From: Bradyrhizobium cajani
GTDB taxonomy: Bacteria; Pseudomonadota; Alphaproteobacteria; Rhizobiales; Xanthobacteraceae
Assembly: GCF_009759665.1 (NCBI RefSeq)
Contig: NZ_WQNE01000036.1
Coordinates: 16,014 to 80,013, forward strand
Length of the DNA stretch: 64,000 nt
Direction of reading: 5' to 3'
Both the position numbers and the translations under genes were made by a program. A model generated the notes under the pieces. That model searched no databases. It worked only from the letters and a program-made list of their open reading frames with translations, and was not told the origin of the DNA. Positions 25,184 through 33,020 of this stretch are shown here, piece by piece; within the stretch, counting starts at the first letter, position 1, and each line of letters begins with the position of its first letter.

Positions 25184-25489
25184 ATGAGCGCAGACTGGAA
25201 TACCAAGTACGGCACGCGGCGCGTCCGCCACGATCCGCCCACCCTGGACGAGGCGATCTTCGCCGCCGTCGGCATCACCGACGATCAGGAGCAGCAGGCC
25301 GAGATCGCAGCGGCACTGATGGGGATGCCGCTCGACGTCGTTCAGGTCGAAGTGAAGAAGCAGGCCCGCACCAACAGCCGCATCACCGCAACCCGCGTGA
25401 TTGCCGGCGAACAGGGCGCGCAGCGCTCGGTGGTGGTGGAACGCCGCGTCGTCCGCCGTTTCGGCAACGACAAGCGCACCGGCACCTGA
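25184..25489 (+). CDS. Hypothetical protein, 101 residues
   Basis: Soluble basic protein: MSADWNTKYGTRRVRHDPP, then DEAIFAAVGITDDQEQQAEIAAALMGMP and a C-terminal basic tail VERRVVRRFGNDKR. The first part reads as a small helical domain. No family recognised. A strong intrinsic terminator follows 25 bases after the stop, so it is the last gene of its transcript. Confidence 0.75.
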   Translation: MSADWNTKYGTRRVRHDPPTLDEAIFAAVGITDDQEQQAEIAAALMGMPLDVVQVEVKKQARTNSRITATRVIAGEQGAQRSVVVERRVVRRFGNDKRTGT

Positions 25490-25514
25490 CGCGCTACTTC
25501 ATCGCGAATACGAA

Positions 25515-25543
25515 AGCGGACCGGCCTTGCCGGTCCGCTTTTT
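25515..25543 (+). terminator. Intrinsic terminator
   Basis: agcggaccggc and gccggtccgct pair perfectly over 11 bases with a three-base loop, followed by TTTTT. It terminates the gene ending at 25489 and sits between convergent genes. Confidence 0.93.
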
Positions 25544-25548
25544 GATTC

Positions 25549-26154
25549 TCAGGCGGCGCGGTTGCCATACATGCTGGAGATCAGCTTCCAGCAGGTGGAG
25601 TTGAAGCTGAGCAAGGCCCGGCCTGCCGTGAACGGCGCGGCCGCGAGATCGGCGAGCTCGGCCTCGGGCGTCTTGGCCAGATCGATCGTACCGGTCGATT
25701 CACCATGGCGGAAAGCCAGATGCGCGCCGAACTTCCGGGCAAGCGCCCGCATGGCATGGTTCTCGGCGCCGGTGGTGATGCGCAGTCGCTTGTAGCCTTT
25801 CCAGCGCGCTTCCGCGATCAGGCGGCGGAACAGCACGGTACCGACGCCCTGGCGGCGCGCGGAGGCCTCCACGCTGAAGGCAACCTCGGGCAGCGAATCA
25901 TCTTCCGGCGGATGCAGCTCGGCCGCACCGCGGACCACGCCATCGACGATATAGGCGACGATGACCGTGCCGTCCTCGGCGCAGCGGGCGGCGTAGCGCT
26001 CGATGAAGCTGTCGTCGAGAAAACCGTTGAAGCGGTCGTGCCGGCTTTCGGCATCGAGTCTGAGCAGGTGATCGCGCAAAAGCGGCAATTCTTCCTGCTG
26101 GCTCAGGGTCCGCACATAGCCGGGAGCGGTGCGGACGGTCTTTTCAAGTACCAC
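25549..26154 (-). CDS. GNAT family N-acetyltransferase
   Basis: 201 residues. Start GTG with AGGAG seven bases before it. After a helical N-terminus (LPLLRDHLLRLDAESRHDRF) come EVAFSVEASARRQGVGTVLFRRLI (acetyl-CoA loop RRQGVG) and the motif-B region NHAMRALARKFGAHL. This arrangement resembles the small-molecule or peptidyl acetyltransferases seen fused to larger enzymes in other bacteria. Monocistronic. Confidence 0.88.
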   Translation of the reverse strand: MVLEKTVRTAPGYVRTLSQQEELPLLRDHLLRLDAESRHDRFNGFLDDSFIERYAARCAEDGTVIVAYIVDGVVRGAAELHPPEDDSLPEVAFSVEASARRQGVGTVLFRRLIAEARWKGYKRLRITTGAENHAMRALARKFGAHLAFRHGESTGTIDLAKTPEAELADLAAAPFTAGRALLSFNSTCWKLISSMYGNRAA

Positions 26155-26306
26155 GTCAAAACTCCTCTTGGTGTCCCTCGAGGAGGCGTTCGAATCCCTA
26201 GGACCCCTATATTGTGCGTCGCAACAAATTTTTCAAGACGGGAACCCGCCCAAGTTTCGGGCATCGGCGGCACCAATTCGTTAACAAAATCAAAGCCCCC
26301 GTAGTC

Positions 26307-26705
26307 TTACAGGACCAGCTGCGTCTGGGTCACCACGGCGACCAGCTTGCCATCCTCGGTCTCCAGCCGGGTGGTCCAGACCTGGGTCCGCCGGCCCCTG
26401 TGGACCGGGGTGGCAGTCGCGATGACCGTGGCTCCCTCCTTGGCGCCGCCGATGAAATTGGTCTTGCTCTCCAGCGTGGTCGTCCCCTTGGCGCCCTCGG
26501 GCAGGTTGAGCACGGTCGCCGCCGCGCCGACGGAATCGGCCAAAGCCATCACCGCGCCACCGTGAATTGTGTGGTGAAGCGTGCAGAGCTCGGGCCGGAC
26601 CGTCATCCGCGCCACGACCCGGTCCTGCTCGGCCGCGACGAACTCGACGCCCTTGAGCTCTGCGAACGGCATCTTCATCGCTTTAAGTTTCTCGAGCGCC
26701 GTCAT
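26307..26705 (-). CDS. PaaI-type hotdog-fold thioesterase
   Basis: 132 residues; predicted to hydrolyse acyl- or aryl-CoA thioesters. The signature HHTIHGGAVMALADSVGA is the HGG-x-hotdog helix, and the later LESKTNFIGGAKEG is a typical second block. The ATG at 26705 has the strong ribosome site GGGAGGAG; more upstream starts lack one. Monocistronic; no phenylacetate genes nearby. Confidence 0.9.
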   Translation of the reverse strand: MTALEKLKAMKMPFAELKGVEFVAAEQDRVVARMTVRPELCTLHHTIHGGAVMALADSVGAAATVLNLPEGAKGTTTLESKTNFIGGAKEGATVIATATPVHRGRRTQVWTTRLETEDGKLVAVVTQTQLVL

Positions 26706-26823
26706 CGGATCTCCTCCCAATTCATTGTTGTCCCAGCGTGATTTGCTTCGCGCGGCAAAGCAATGACGTCCGGGGTAATGACCGTGCTGACATCGGCGCC
26801 GCATTTGCGCATATGCTTCGGCC

Positions 26824-27612
26824 ATGCGCCACTTCCCGCCCCGCCGCATCGTCTGCCTGACCGAGGAGACGGTCGAGACGCTCTACCTGCTCGGCGAGCA
26901 GGACCGCATCGTCGGCGTTTCCGGCTACGCCGTCCGCCCGCCCCAGGTGCGCCGTGAGAAGCCGCGGGTCTCGGCGTTCGTCTCCGCGGACATCCCGAAG
27001 ATCCTGGCGCTGGAACCCGACCTCGTGCTCGCCTTCTCCGATCTCCAGGCAGGCATCGTCGCCGATCTCGTTCGCGCCGGTGTCGACGTCCATGTCTTCA
27101 ACCAGCGCGACATCGCCGGGATCTTGGCGATGATCCGCACACTGGGCGCGCTGGTCGGCGTGACGGAGCGGGCGGAGGAACTCGCACAAGGTTTTGAGCG
27201 GCGCCTCGCCGCGATCGCCGCAACGCCCCGCCCCTCGCCGCGGCCAAGGGTTTATTTCGAGGAGTGGGACGATCCGTTGATCTCGGGTATCGGCTGGGTG
27301 TCAGAGCTGATCGAGATCGCCGGCGGCGCGGACGTATTCCCGGAGCTACGGCAGCGGCAGGCGGCAAAGGATCGCATCGTCCCCGCCGAGACGGTACGGG
27401 AGGCGGCTCCTGAGGTGATCCTCGCTTCGTGGTGCGGAAAGAAGGTCGTCCCTGCCCGGATCTGCGCGCGTGAAGGCTGGAGCGATCTTCCGGCTGTGCG
27501 CAATAACCGCATCGTTGAGATCAAATCGCCGATCATCTTGCAGCCGGGGCCAGCAGCGCTGACGGATGGGCTCGATGCGATCGTGCAGGCGCTGTGGGGC
27601 GAGCGCTGCTAA
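26824..27612 (+). CDS. BtuF-like cobalamin/iron-siderophore-binding protein without export signal
   Basis: 262-residue PF01497-type binding protein: RIVCLTEETVETLYLLGEQDRIVGVSGY, then DIPKILALEPDLVLAFSDLQ, and EIAGGADVF in the C-lobe. The fold is that of the periplasmic vitamin B12 or siderophore receptor, but the protein begins MRHFPPRRIVCLTEE with no signal peptide and no btuC or btuD gene is adjacent. It may therefore act inside the cell, or be part of a scattered system. The start could not be moved upstream: the frame closes. Confidence 0.85.
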   Translation: MRHFPPRRIVCLTEETVETLYLLGEQDRIVGVSGYAVRPPQVRREKPRVSAFVSADIPKILALEPDLVLAFSDLQAGIVADLVRAGVDVHVFNQRDIAGILAMIRTLGALVGVTERAEELAQGFERRLAAIAATPRPSPRPRVYFEEWDDPLISGIGWVSELIEIAGGADVFPELRQRQAAKDRIVPAETVREAAPEVILASWCGKKVVPARICAREGWSDLPAVRNNRIVEIKSPIILQPGPAALTDGLDAIVQALWGERC

Positions 27613-27620
27613 TCCTCCGC

Positions 27621-27707
27621 CGTCATTGCGAGCGAAGCGAAGCAATCCAGGACGCCTCTGCGGAGAGATTCTGGATTGCTTCGTCGCAAGGGCTCCTCGC
27701 AATGACG
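27621..27707. repeat. CGTCATTGCGAG inverted-terminal repeat element, copy 1
   Basis: Begins cgtcattgcgagcgaagcga and ends ctcgcaatgacg, an inverted repeat enclosing about 60 bases with aagcaatccag and its complement. Comparable elements are at 46507 and 58254. Confidence 0.9.
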
Positions 27708-27726
27708 TCTGCGGTGAGTCCCCTCC

Positions 27727-28941
27727 TCACGTCACCGCATTGACGACCTGATATTCCGGCCATCGCCACACCTCGCCTGTGATCACGTCTTCGATGATCT
27801 CGGCCGCCCTCAGCACGTCCGCCTCCCCGATATACAGCGGCGTGATGCCGAACCGCATGATGTCAGGCGCGCGGAAATCGCCGATGACGCCACGGGCGAT
27901 CAGGGCCTGCATGGCGGCGTAGCCGCCGTCGAAGGCGAAGGAGATTTGCGAGCCGCGGCGCTCATGTGCGCGCGGGGTCACCAGCTTCAGGGATGGGCAG
28001 CGGCGCTCGACTTCGCTGATCAGGAGATCGCCGAGCGCGAGCGAACGGGTGCGGACATCCGCGATGTCGACACGATCCCAAATGTCGAGCGAGGCTTCCA
28101 GCGCCGCCATCGCCAGCACCGGCGGCGTGCCGACACGCATGCGCTCGACGCCGCCGGCGGCGGCATAGGCAAGCTCGAACGCGAACGGCTTGGCGTGTCC
28201 CATCCAGCCCGACAGCGCTGCGCGTGCGCTGTCGGCGTGACGCGGCGCGACGTAGAGGAAAGCCGGCGCGCCGGGGCCGGCGTTGAGATATTTGTAGGTG
28301 CAGCCGGCGGCGAAGTCGGCGCCGCAGCCGGCAAGATCGACCGGCAGCGCGCCGGCCGAGTGCGCGAGATCCCAGACCGTGACGATGCCGAGCGCATGCG
28401 CTTTCGCCGTCAGCTTCGCCATGTCGTGACGGCGGCCGGTGCGGTAGTCGACTTCGGTGATGTAGAGGACCGCGATCTCCTCCGACAGCGCGGCCTCGAT
28501 CTCCTCCGGCGCCACCAGGCGCAATTGATGGCCGCCCCCGAGCGTCGCGATCAGGCCCTCGGCCATGTAGAGGTCCGTCGGGAAATTGCCGGTATCCGAC
28601 AGGATCACCTCGCGCTCGCTGTTCATATCGATCGCAGCCGCGAGCGCCTGATAGACCTTGAGCGACAGCGTGTCTCCGACCATCACCGAGCCAGCTTCGG
28701 CGCCGATCAGCCGCGCGATACGGTCGCCGACATGGCGCGGCTGGACGTACCAGCCGGCGGTGTTCCAGGCGCGGATCAGCTCATTGCCCCACTCGTCGGT
28801 GATGACGCGGCTGACGCGCTCGGCAACGCCGAGCGGCAGCGCGCCGAGCGAATTGCCGTCGAGATAGATCACGCCGTCGGGCAGATAGAACAGCGCTCTG
28901 GTGTCGTTGTAGACGCGAAGCTTGGCGTTGCGAGTAGACAT
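27727..28941 (-). CDS. kynU: Kynureninase
   Basis: PLP enzyme splitting kynurenine into anthranilate and alanine, the last step of this operon's pathway. 404 residues. Recognisable blocks are YLDGNSLGALP near the N-terminus, the PLP-phosphate region GDTLSLKVYQ, WDLAHSAGALPVDL, the PLP-lysine block GCTYKYLNAGPGAPAF and MRVGTPPVLAM. It starts 11 bases after the kynA stop and is the third gene of the tryptophan-degradation operon. Confidence 0.97.
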   Translation of the reverse strand: MSTRNAKLRVYNDTRALFYLPDGVIYLDGNSLGALPLGVAERVSRVITDEWGNELIRAWNTAGWYVQPRHVGDRIARLIGAEAGSVMVGDTLSLKVYQALAAAIDMNSEREVILSDTGNFPTDLYMAEGLIATLGGGHQLRLVAPEEIEAALSEEIAVLYITEVDYRTGRRHDMAKLTAKAHALGIVTVWDLAHSAGALPVDLAGCGADFAAGCTYKYLNAGPGAPAFLYVAPRHADSARAALSGWMGHAKPFAFELAYAAAGGVERMRVGTPPVLAMAALEASLDIWDRVDIADVRTRSLALGDLLISEVERRCPSLKLVTPRAHERRGSQISFAFDGGYAAMQALIARGVIGDFRAPDIMRFGITPLYIGEADVLRAAEIIEDVITGEVWRWPEYQVVNAVT

Positions 28942-28952
28942 CTTGGACTTCT

Positions 28953-29792
28953 CTACAGAATGGTGCGGACGCGCCAGAGTTCGGGAAACAGCTCGATCTC
29001 CAGCATTCGCTTGAGATAGCTGACGCCGCCGGTGCCACCGGTGCCGCGCTTGAAGCCGATGACGCGTTCGACCGTCGTCACATGGTTGAATCGCCAGCGG
29101 CGGAAATAGTCCTCGAAATCGACCAGCTTCTCGGCGAGCTCGTAGAGCATCCAGTGCGTCTCCGGCGCCTCGTAAACGATACGCCAGGCCTGCAGCACGC
29201 CCTCGTTGAAGCTGTGGGTCTCGCGGACATCGCGCGCCAGCACCGCCGCAGGCATCTTGAGCCCGTTGCGGTCGGCGAGCCGCAGCACCTCGTCATAGAG
29301 GCTCGGCGTCGCGAGTTCGGCTTCGAGCAGCTTGGTCGTTTCCACATCGTGCGCGTGCGGCTTCAGCATGGCGTGGTTACGGTTGCCGAGCAGGAACTCG
29401 ATCAACCGGTACTGACGCGACTGGAAGCCCGAGGACTGGCCGAGCTGCGAGCGGAAGCGCGTGTATTCGCTCGGCGTCATGGTGCGCAGCACGTCCCAGG
29501 CGTTGTTGAGCTGCTCGAAGATGCGCGACATCCGCGCCAGCATCTTCATCGCCGGCTGCACCTCGTCCCGAGAGATGGCGCGGCGCGCAGCGCTGAGCTC
29601 GTGGATGGCAAGGCGCATCCACAGCTCCGTGGTCTGATGCTGGATGATGAACAGCATCTCGTCATGGGCCTCGGAGAGCGGATGCTGCGCGCCGAGGATC
29701 GCATCCAGCGCCAGATAATCTCCGTAGGACATGCGCCGGGCGAAATCCGTCTCGGCGCCTTCGCTTGCAGGATCGTAATCGCTGGACGTCAT
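28953..29792 (-). CDS. kynA: Tryptophan 2,3-dioxygenase
   Basis: Haem enzyme opening the indole ring of tryptophan to N-formylkynurenine. 279 residues. The family block FIIQHQTTELWMRL (proximal and substrate pocket) and the GSGFQSRQYRLIE-type region SSGFQSRQYRLIEFLLGNRN are clear, and RWRFNHVTTVERVIGFKRGTGGTGG ends the catalytic core. Second gene of the operon, 32 bases after the formamidase-like gene. Confidence 0.97.
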   Translation of the reverse strand: MTSSDYDPASEGAETDFARRMSYGDYLALDAILGAQHPLSEAHDEMLFIIQHQTTELWMRLAIHELSAARRAISRDEVQPAMKMLARMSRIFEQLNNAWDVLRTMTPSEYTRFRSQLGQSSGFQSRQYRLIEFLLGNRNHAMLKPHAHDVETTKLLEAELATPSLYDEVLRLADRNGLKMPAAVLARDVRETHSFNEGVLQAWRIVYEAPETHWMLYELAEKLVDFEDYFRRWRFNHVTTVERVIGFKRGTGGTGGVSYLKRMLEIELFPELWRVRTIL

Positions 29793-29824
29793 GACAGGCC
29801 CTCTCGATCGATCATCTGGCCTCG

Positions 29825-30634
29825 TCAGTTGAGGCCGATCAGGCGCGCAGTGATCGGCGACGACGGGTCTTTCAAGGCGTCGATCACGGTAAAATGGTTG
29901 AGCCCGGGATCGATGACGAGGTGCGTCGGCACGTCGAAACCGGTCCAGACGTTGGCCATCAGGTCGGACTGGCGGATGAACTCGGGCCGCTCGCTGCCGC
30001 CGACCCAGGCGGTCACAGGCGAATGTCCGCGAGGCAGATGCAGCGCCGCACTCTCGAGCGTCGCCTCTTCCATGGTCATGCGCAGCGTCTCGTTCATCTT
30101 GGTCTTCAACAGCGGACGTAGATCATGCAGCCCGCTGATCGAGAGCGTGCCGGCGATACGGTTGTAGACGGCGGGCTCGAGCCGGCTGTCGTCGCACAGC
30201 ATGCGCGTGACGAGATGACCGCCGGCGGAGTGGCCGGCGAGCCGGATCGGCCCTGCGACCAGCGAAGCCGCCTTGACGATCGCGGCGGTGATTTCCGCAG
30301 TGATGTCGGAGATGCGCGCGGCGGGCGTCAGCGTGTAGCTCGGCAGCGCCACCGTCCAGCCGTGATGCCGTGCGCCTTCGGCAAGATCGGTCCAGGCCGA
30401 CTTGTCGAAGCGCATCCAGTAGCCGCCATGGACGAACACGACGAGGCCCCTGCTGTCGCCGTCGGGCAGGATCAGGTCGAGCCGCTGGCGCTCGCCGGCG
30501 CCATAAGCGATGTCGGGACGAAAATCCTTCAGCCCCGCACGGTAAGCCGCCGCCTGCTCTGCCCAGAGCGCCGGCATCTTGTCTGAGCCCGGGATATGGG
30601 CCGAATTGGCGTAGGCATCATCCCAATCGCGCAT
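29825..30634 (-). CDS. Alpha/beta hydrolase, probable kynurenine formamidase
   Basis: 269 residues, first gene of the operon with kynA and kynU, so its likely reaction is N-formylkynurenine to kynurenine. It is an alpha/beta hydrolase, not the metal-dependent cyclase-type KynB: HGGYW (oxyanion hole), LAGHSAGGH (nucleophile Ser) and a C-terminal His in LNHFTVID. This matches the eukaryotic arylformamidase type. The second of two ATGs is chosen because GAGGGA stands six bases before it and directly abuts the first. The assignment is from context plus fold. Confidence 0.85.
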   Translation of the reverse strand: MRDWDDAYANSAHIPGSDKMPALWAEQAAAYRAGLKDFRPDIAYGAGERQRLDLILPDGDSRGLVVFVHGGYWMRFDKSAWTDLAEGARHHGWTVALPSYTLTPAARISDITAEITAAIVKAASLVAGPIRLAGHSAGGHLVTRMLCDDSRLEPAVYNRIAGTLSISGLHDLRPLLKTKMNETLRMTMEEATLESAALHLPRGHSPVTAWVGGSERPEFIRQSDLMANVWTGFDVPTHLVIDPGLNHFTVIDALKDPSSPITARLIGLN

Positions 30635-30712
30635 CGTCATTCCCTCGACGGACTCAAGCCCTGCGATCAGGCATCAGTCTGCCACCGCCTGCGCCGGCAT
30701 CCTAGTCTTTAT

Positions 30713-30724
30713 TTTAAGCTTAAA
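30713..30724. promoter_or_regulatory. AT-rich palindrome upstream of the kyn operon
   Basis: tttaagcttaaa is a perfect 12-base palindrome inside a much wider AT-rich tract (ctttattttaagcttaaagtattt), about 80 bases upstream of the first ATG of the kyn operon. In this high-GC genome it is conspicuous and could be an operator or promoter region. Confidence 0.5.
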
Positions 30725-30758
30725 GTATTTCGGGCAAAGCACCGTTGGTCTCTTCACT

Positions 30759-30838
30759 TGTCATTCCGGGGCGATGCGACGCATCGAACCCGGAATCTCG
30801 AGATTCCGGGTTCGCCCTTCGGGCGCCCCGGAATGACG
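30759..30838. repeat. Extragenic inverted repeat (GTCATTCCGGGGC type)
   Basis: Starts tgtcattccggggcgatgcg and ends gccccggaatgac. The terminal repeats are inverted and the centre (cccggaatctcgagattccggg) is a perfect palindrome, so the whole forms a long hairpin. A different family from the CGTCATTGCGAG element. It lies between kyn-operon upstream DNA and the M20 deacylase stop. Confidence 0.88.
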
Positions 30839-30874
30839 GTGTCGTCGCTCGCACCGCCGGCGGAGAAAGCGGAC

Positions 30875-32152
30875 CTACGCCTTCTCCACCCCGCACCATT
30901 CCGCGATGAACAGTGCCATGGCCTTGGTCGCCTTCTTCAGCGAGTCCAAATCGACAAACTCATTGAAACCGTGCATTTCGCCGCCGCTCGCGCCGAAGCA
31001 GAGACTCGGAATGGCGTAGTTGAGACCGTAGAAGCGCGTGTCGGTGAGTGCGGTAAAGACGAGATCCTCGACCGCGCCGCCATAGACCTTGCTGAAGGCC
31101 TTGCCGAACGCGGCCTCGGGCGCGGCGGCGTCGGTCAGTTCATAGCCTTCCGACAAGAAGCCCGACCATTCGATCTCCGGCGGATTGTTGGCGAGGAAGC
31201 GGTGGCTGCGCGCGGCGGCAGCGACGCAGGCCGCGATCTCCTTCTGGTGATCGGCGACCGACCAGCCCGGCAGGATGGCGATCCGGCAGTCGATGTCGCA
31301 CCAGGCCGGGACGCTGGAGGCCCAGTCACCGCCCTTGATGATACCCGGGTTGAAGTTGATGGGATTGGTGAGCGTCTTGAAGTGACGATCGCTCCTGGCG
31401 CGCTCGTTCCACTCGATCTCGAGCTTCTGGATCGCCTGAATCAAATGATACGCCGCCATGATGGCGTTGGCGCCGGAGCCGGCATAGGCTACGTGGGTCG
31501 GATGGCCCTTCACGCGCAGGCGAAACCAGATCACGCCGACCTGCGAGCGCACCATCTTGCCGCCGGTCGGCTCCGGAATGAAGCAGGCGTCGGCCCGATA
31601 GCCGCGCTGAAGCGTCGAGAGCGCGCCGACGCCGGTGCTCTCCTCCTCGATCACCGACTGGAAATGAATCCGCGCCGTCGGCTTGAAGCCGGCCGCCTTG
31701 ATCGCATCCAGCGCGTAGAGCGCGCCGATCGTGCCGGACTTCATGTCACAGGCGCCGCGGCCGAACATCTTGCCGTCCTTGATGACGGGCGAAAATGGCG
31801 GCGTGTCCCACAATTCCAGCGGCCCCGCCGGCACGACATCGCAGTGGCCCTGGAGGATCAGCGATTTGCCACCGTTCGTTTGCGGACGGTAGGTGCCCAC
31901 CACCGAACGGGCCTTCGAGAAATCGTGCTCGATCGGGCCGAAGCCGCGCAGGTCCTTGAGATCGTCGACATCGATATGCCAGTCGTCGACCTCATAGCCG
32001 CGTTCGCGCAAGAGGTCGCCGATCATGTCCTGGCACGGTCCCTCCGCTCCGCGGGTCGAGGGGATCGCAACGAAATCGCTTGTGGTCGCGAGCTGGGCTT
32101 CGAAGCCGGCATCGACGGCGTCAAGAATCCTCTGCTGCGTCTCGGCATTCAT
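30875..32152 (-). CDS. M20/ArgE-DapE family deacylase
   Basis: 425-residue zinc hydrolase removing an acyl group from an amino acid or dipeptide. The metal-site motifs are QGHCDVVPAG, GRGACDMKSG, IEEESTGVGAL and a late His in GEMHGFNEFVD; the intermediate dimerisation domain has VKGHPTHVAYAG. The ATG at 32152 is preferred: TGGAG lies eight bases before it, inside a seven-codon extension that also begins with ATG (32173). ArgE, DapE and related activities are not separable by eye. Next to, and in the same direction as, the PNPOx-fold gene. Confidence 0.92.
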   Translation of the reverse strand: MNAETQQRILDAVDAGFEAQLATTSDFVAIPSTRGAEGPCQDMIGDLLRERGYEVDDWHIDVDDLKDLRGFGPIEHDFSKARSVVGTYRPQTNGGKSLILQGHCDVVPAGPLELWDTPPFSPVIKDGKMFGRGACDMKSGTIGALYALDAIKAAGFKPTARIHFQSVIEEESTGVGALSTLQRGYRADACFIPEPTGGKMVRSQVGVIWFRLRVKGHPTHVAYAGSGANAIMAAYHLIQAIQKLEIEWNERARSDRHFKTLTNPINFNPGIIKGGDWASSVPAWCDIDCRIAILPGWSVADHQKEIAACVAAAARSHRFLANNPPEIEWSGFLSEGYELTDAAAPEAAFGKAFSKVYGGAVEDLVFTALTDTRFYGLNYAIPSLCFGASGGEMHGFNEFVDLDSLKKATKAMALFIAEWCGVEKA

Positions 32153-32207
32153 CAGGCTACTCCAATCGAACATTTCAAATCATCGAAGGAGCGCAAGCTA
32201 GCCGATT

Positions 32208-32945
32208 TCAGCCGTTCGGGTACTCCACAAAATAAGCATCCCGCAATGCATCTTCGAGCAAACGGCCCTCGGAATAGCCGCTCAATGTCGCAGGCCGCGT
32301 CACGCCGTCGCGCAGCCGCGGGCAAGGTTCCGGTGCTCCCAGCACGGTGCGCACCGGGATGCGCTCGGCATAGATCGGCAACGCATAGTCCTCCTCGTCG
32401 TCGGCGACACCCTTGGCGCGGATTTTCGCCGAGGCTTCCTCGATCTCCATGGCGATGAAGGAGGTCGCCTTGATCTCCTGCGTGTTGCTCGCCCGCAGGC
32501 TCGCAGTGCGATCCGGGAAAAAGCGGTCGACCATCGCGACCACCGCCCGCTCCTTCTCCTCGGCGTCCGTGACCAGGTAGGCGGTGCCGAACGCCATCAC
32601 GGCGCGGTAGTCCGCGGAATGGTTGAAGCCGCAGCGCGCCAGCACGAGGCTGTCGAGATGGGCGACCGTCAGGCAGACCCGCTCGCCTTTGGTCTGGCTG
32701 CGCAGCATGCGGCTCGCGCTCGAGCCGTGCCAGTAAAGTCTGGTCCCTTCGCGCCAGAAGAAGGTCGGCGTGCAATAGGGCTGACCGTCGATCACGTAGG
32801 AGACATGGCAAAGCATGGAGGAATCCAGGATGCGATGGACGGTGGCGTGATCGTAGAAGCCGCGGTCGTGCCGGCGCTTCACCTGGTTGCGCGCTGACGT
32901 CGGATAGGACACCTGGGTCTCGATTTGGGTCTCGATCTGGCTCAC
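32208..32945 (-). CDS. PNPOx-fold flavoprotein (pyridoxamine-phosphate-oxidase-like, NimA type)
   Basis: 245 residues, split-barrel fold: ILDSSMLCHVSYVIDGQPYCTPTFFWREG (classic first strands with the Y-P-like substrate region), YWHGSSASRML, VCLTVAHLDSLVLAR. The closest match is the NimA-like or pyridoxamine-oxidase-related group, which binds FMN or haem and is not true PdxH. Start is GTG at 32945 with GGAGCGGCC directly before it; the frame stays open for a long way upstream but without coding character. Divergent from the MocR/PdxR regulator, 75 bases apart. Confidence 0.85.
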   Translation of the reverse strand: MSQIETQIETQVSYPTSARNQVKRRHDRGFYDHATVHRILDSSMLCHVSYVIDGQPYCTPTFFWREGTRLYWHGSSASRMLRSQTKGERVCLTVAHLDSLVLARCGFNHSADYRAVMAFGTAYLVTDAEEKERAVVAMVDRFFPDRTASLRASNTQEIKATSFIAMEIEEASAKIRAKGVADDEEDYALPIYAERIPVRTVLGAPEPCPRLRDGVTRPATLSGYSEGRLLEDALRDAYFVEYPNG

Positions 32946-33020
32946 GGCCGCTCCTGTCGGGATTGGAAGACTTCCGGACCAGTTGTAGCTGCGGATTTGG
33001 TCTGCGATAGTGCCAATTCC

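Noticed and set aside
30596..32458. Plus-strand frame opposite the M20 deacylase
   Set aside because: Shadow frame spanning an intergenic repeat and several real minus-strand genes.
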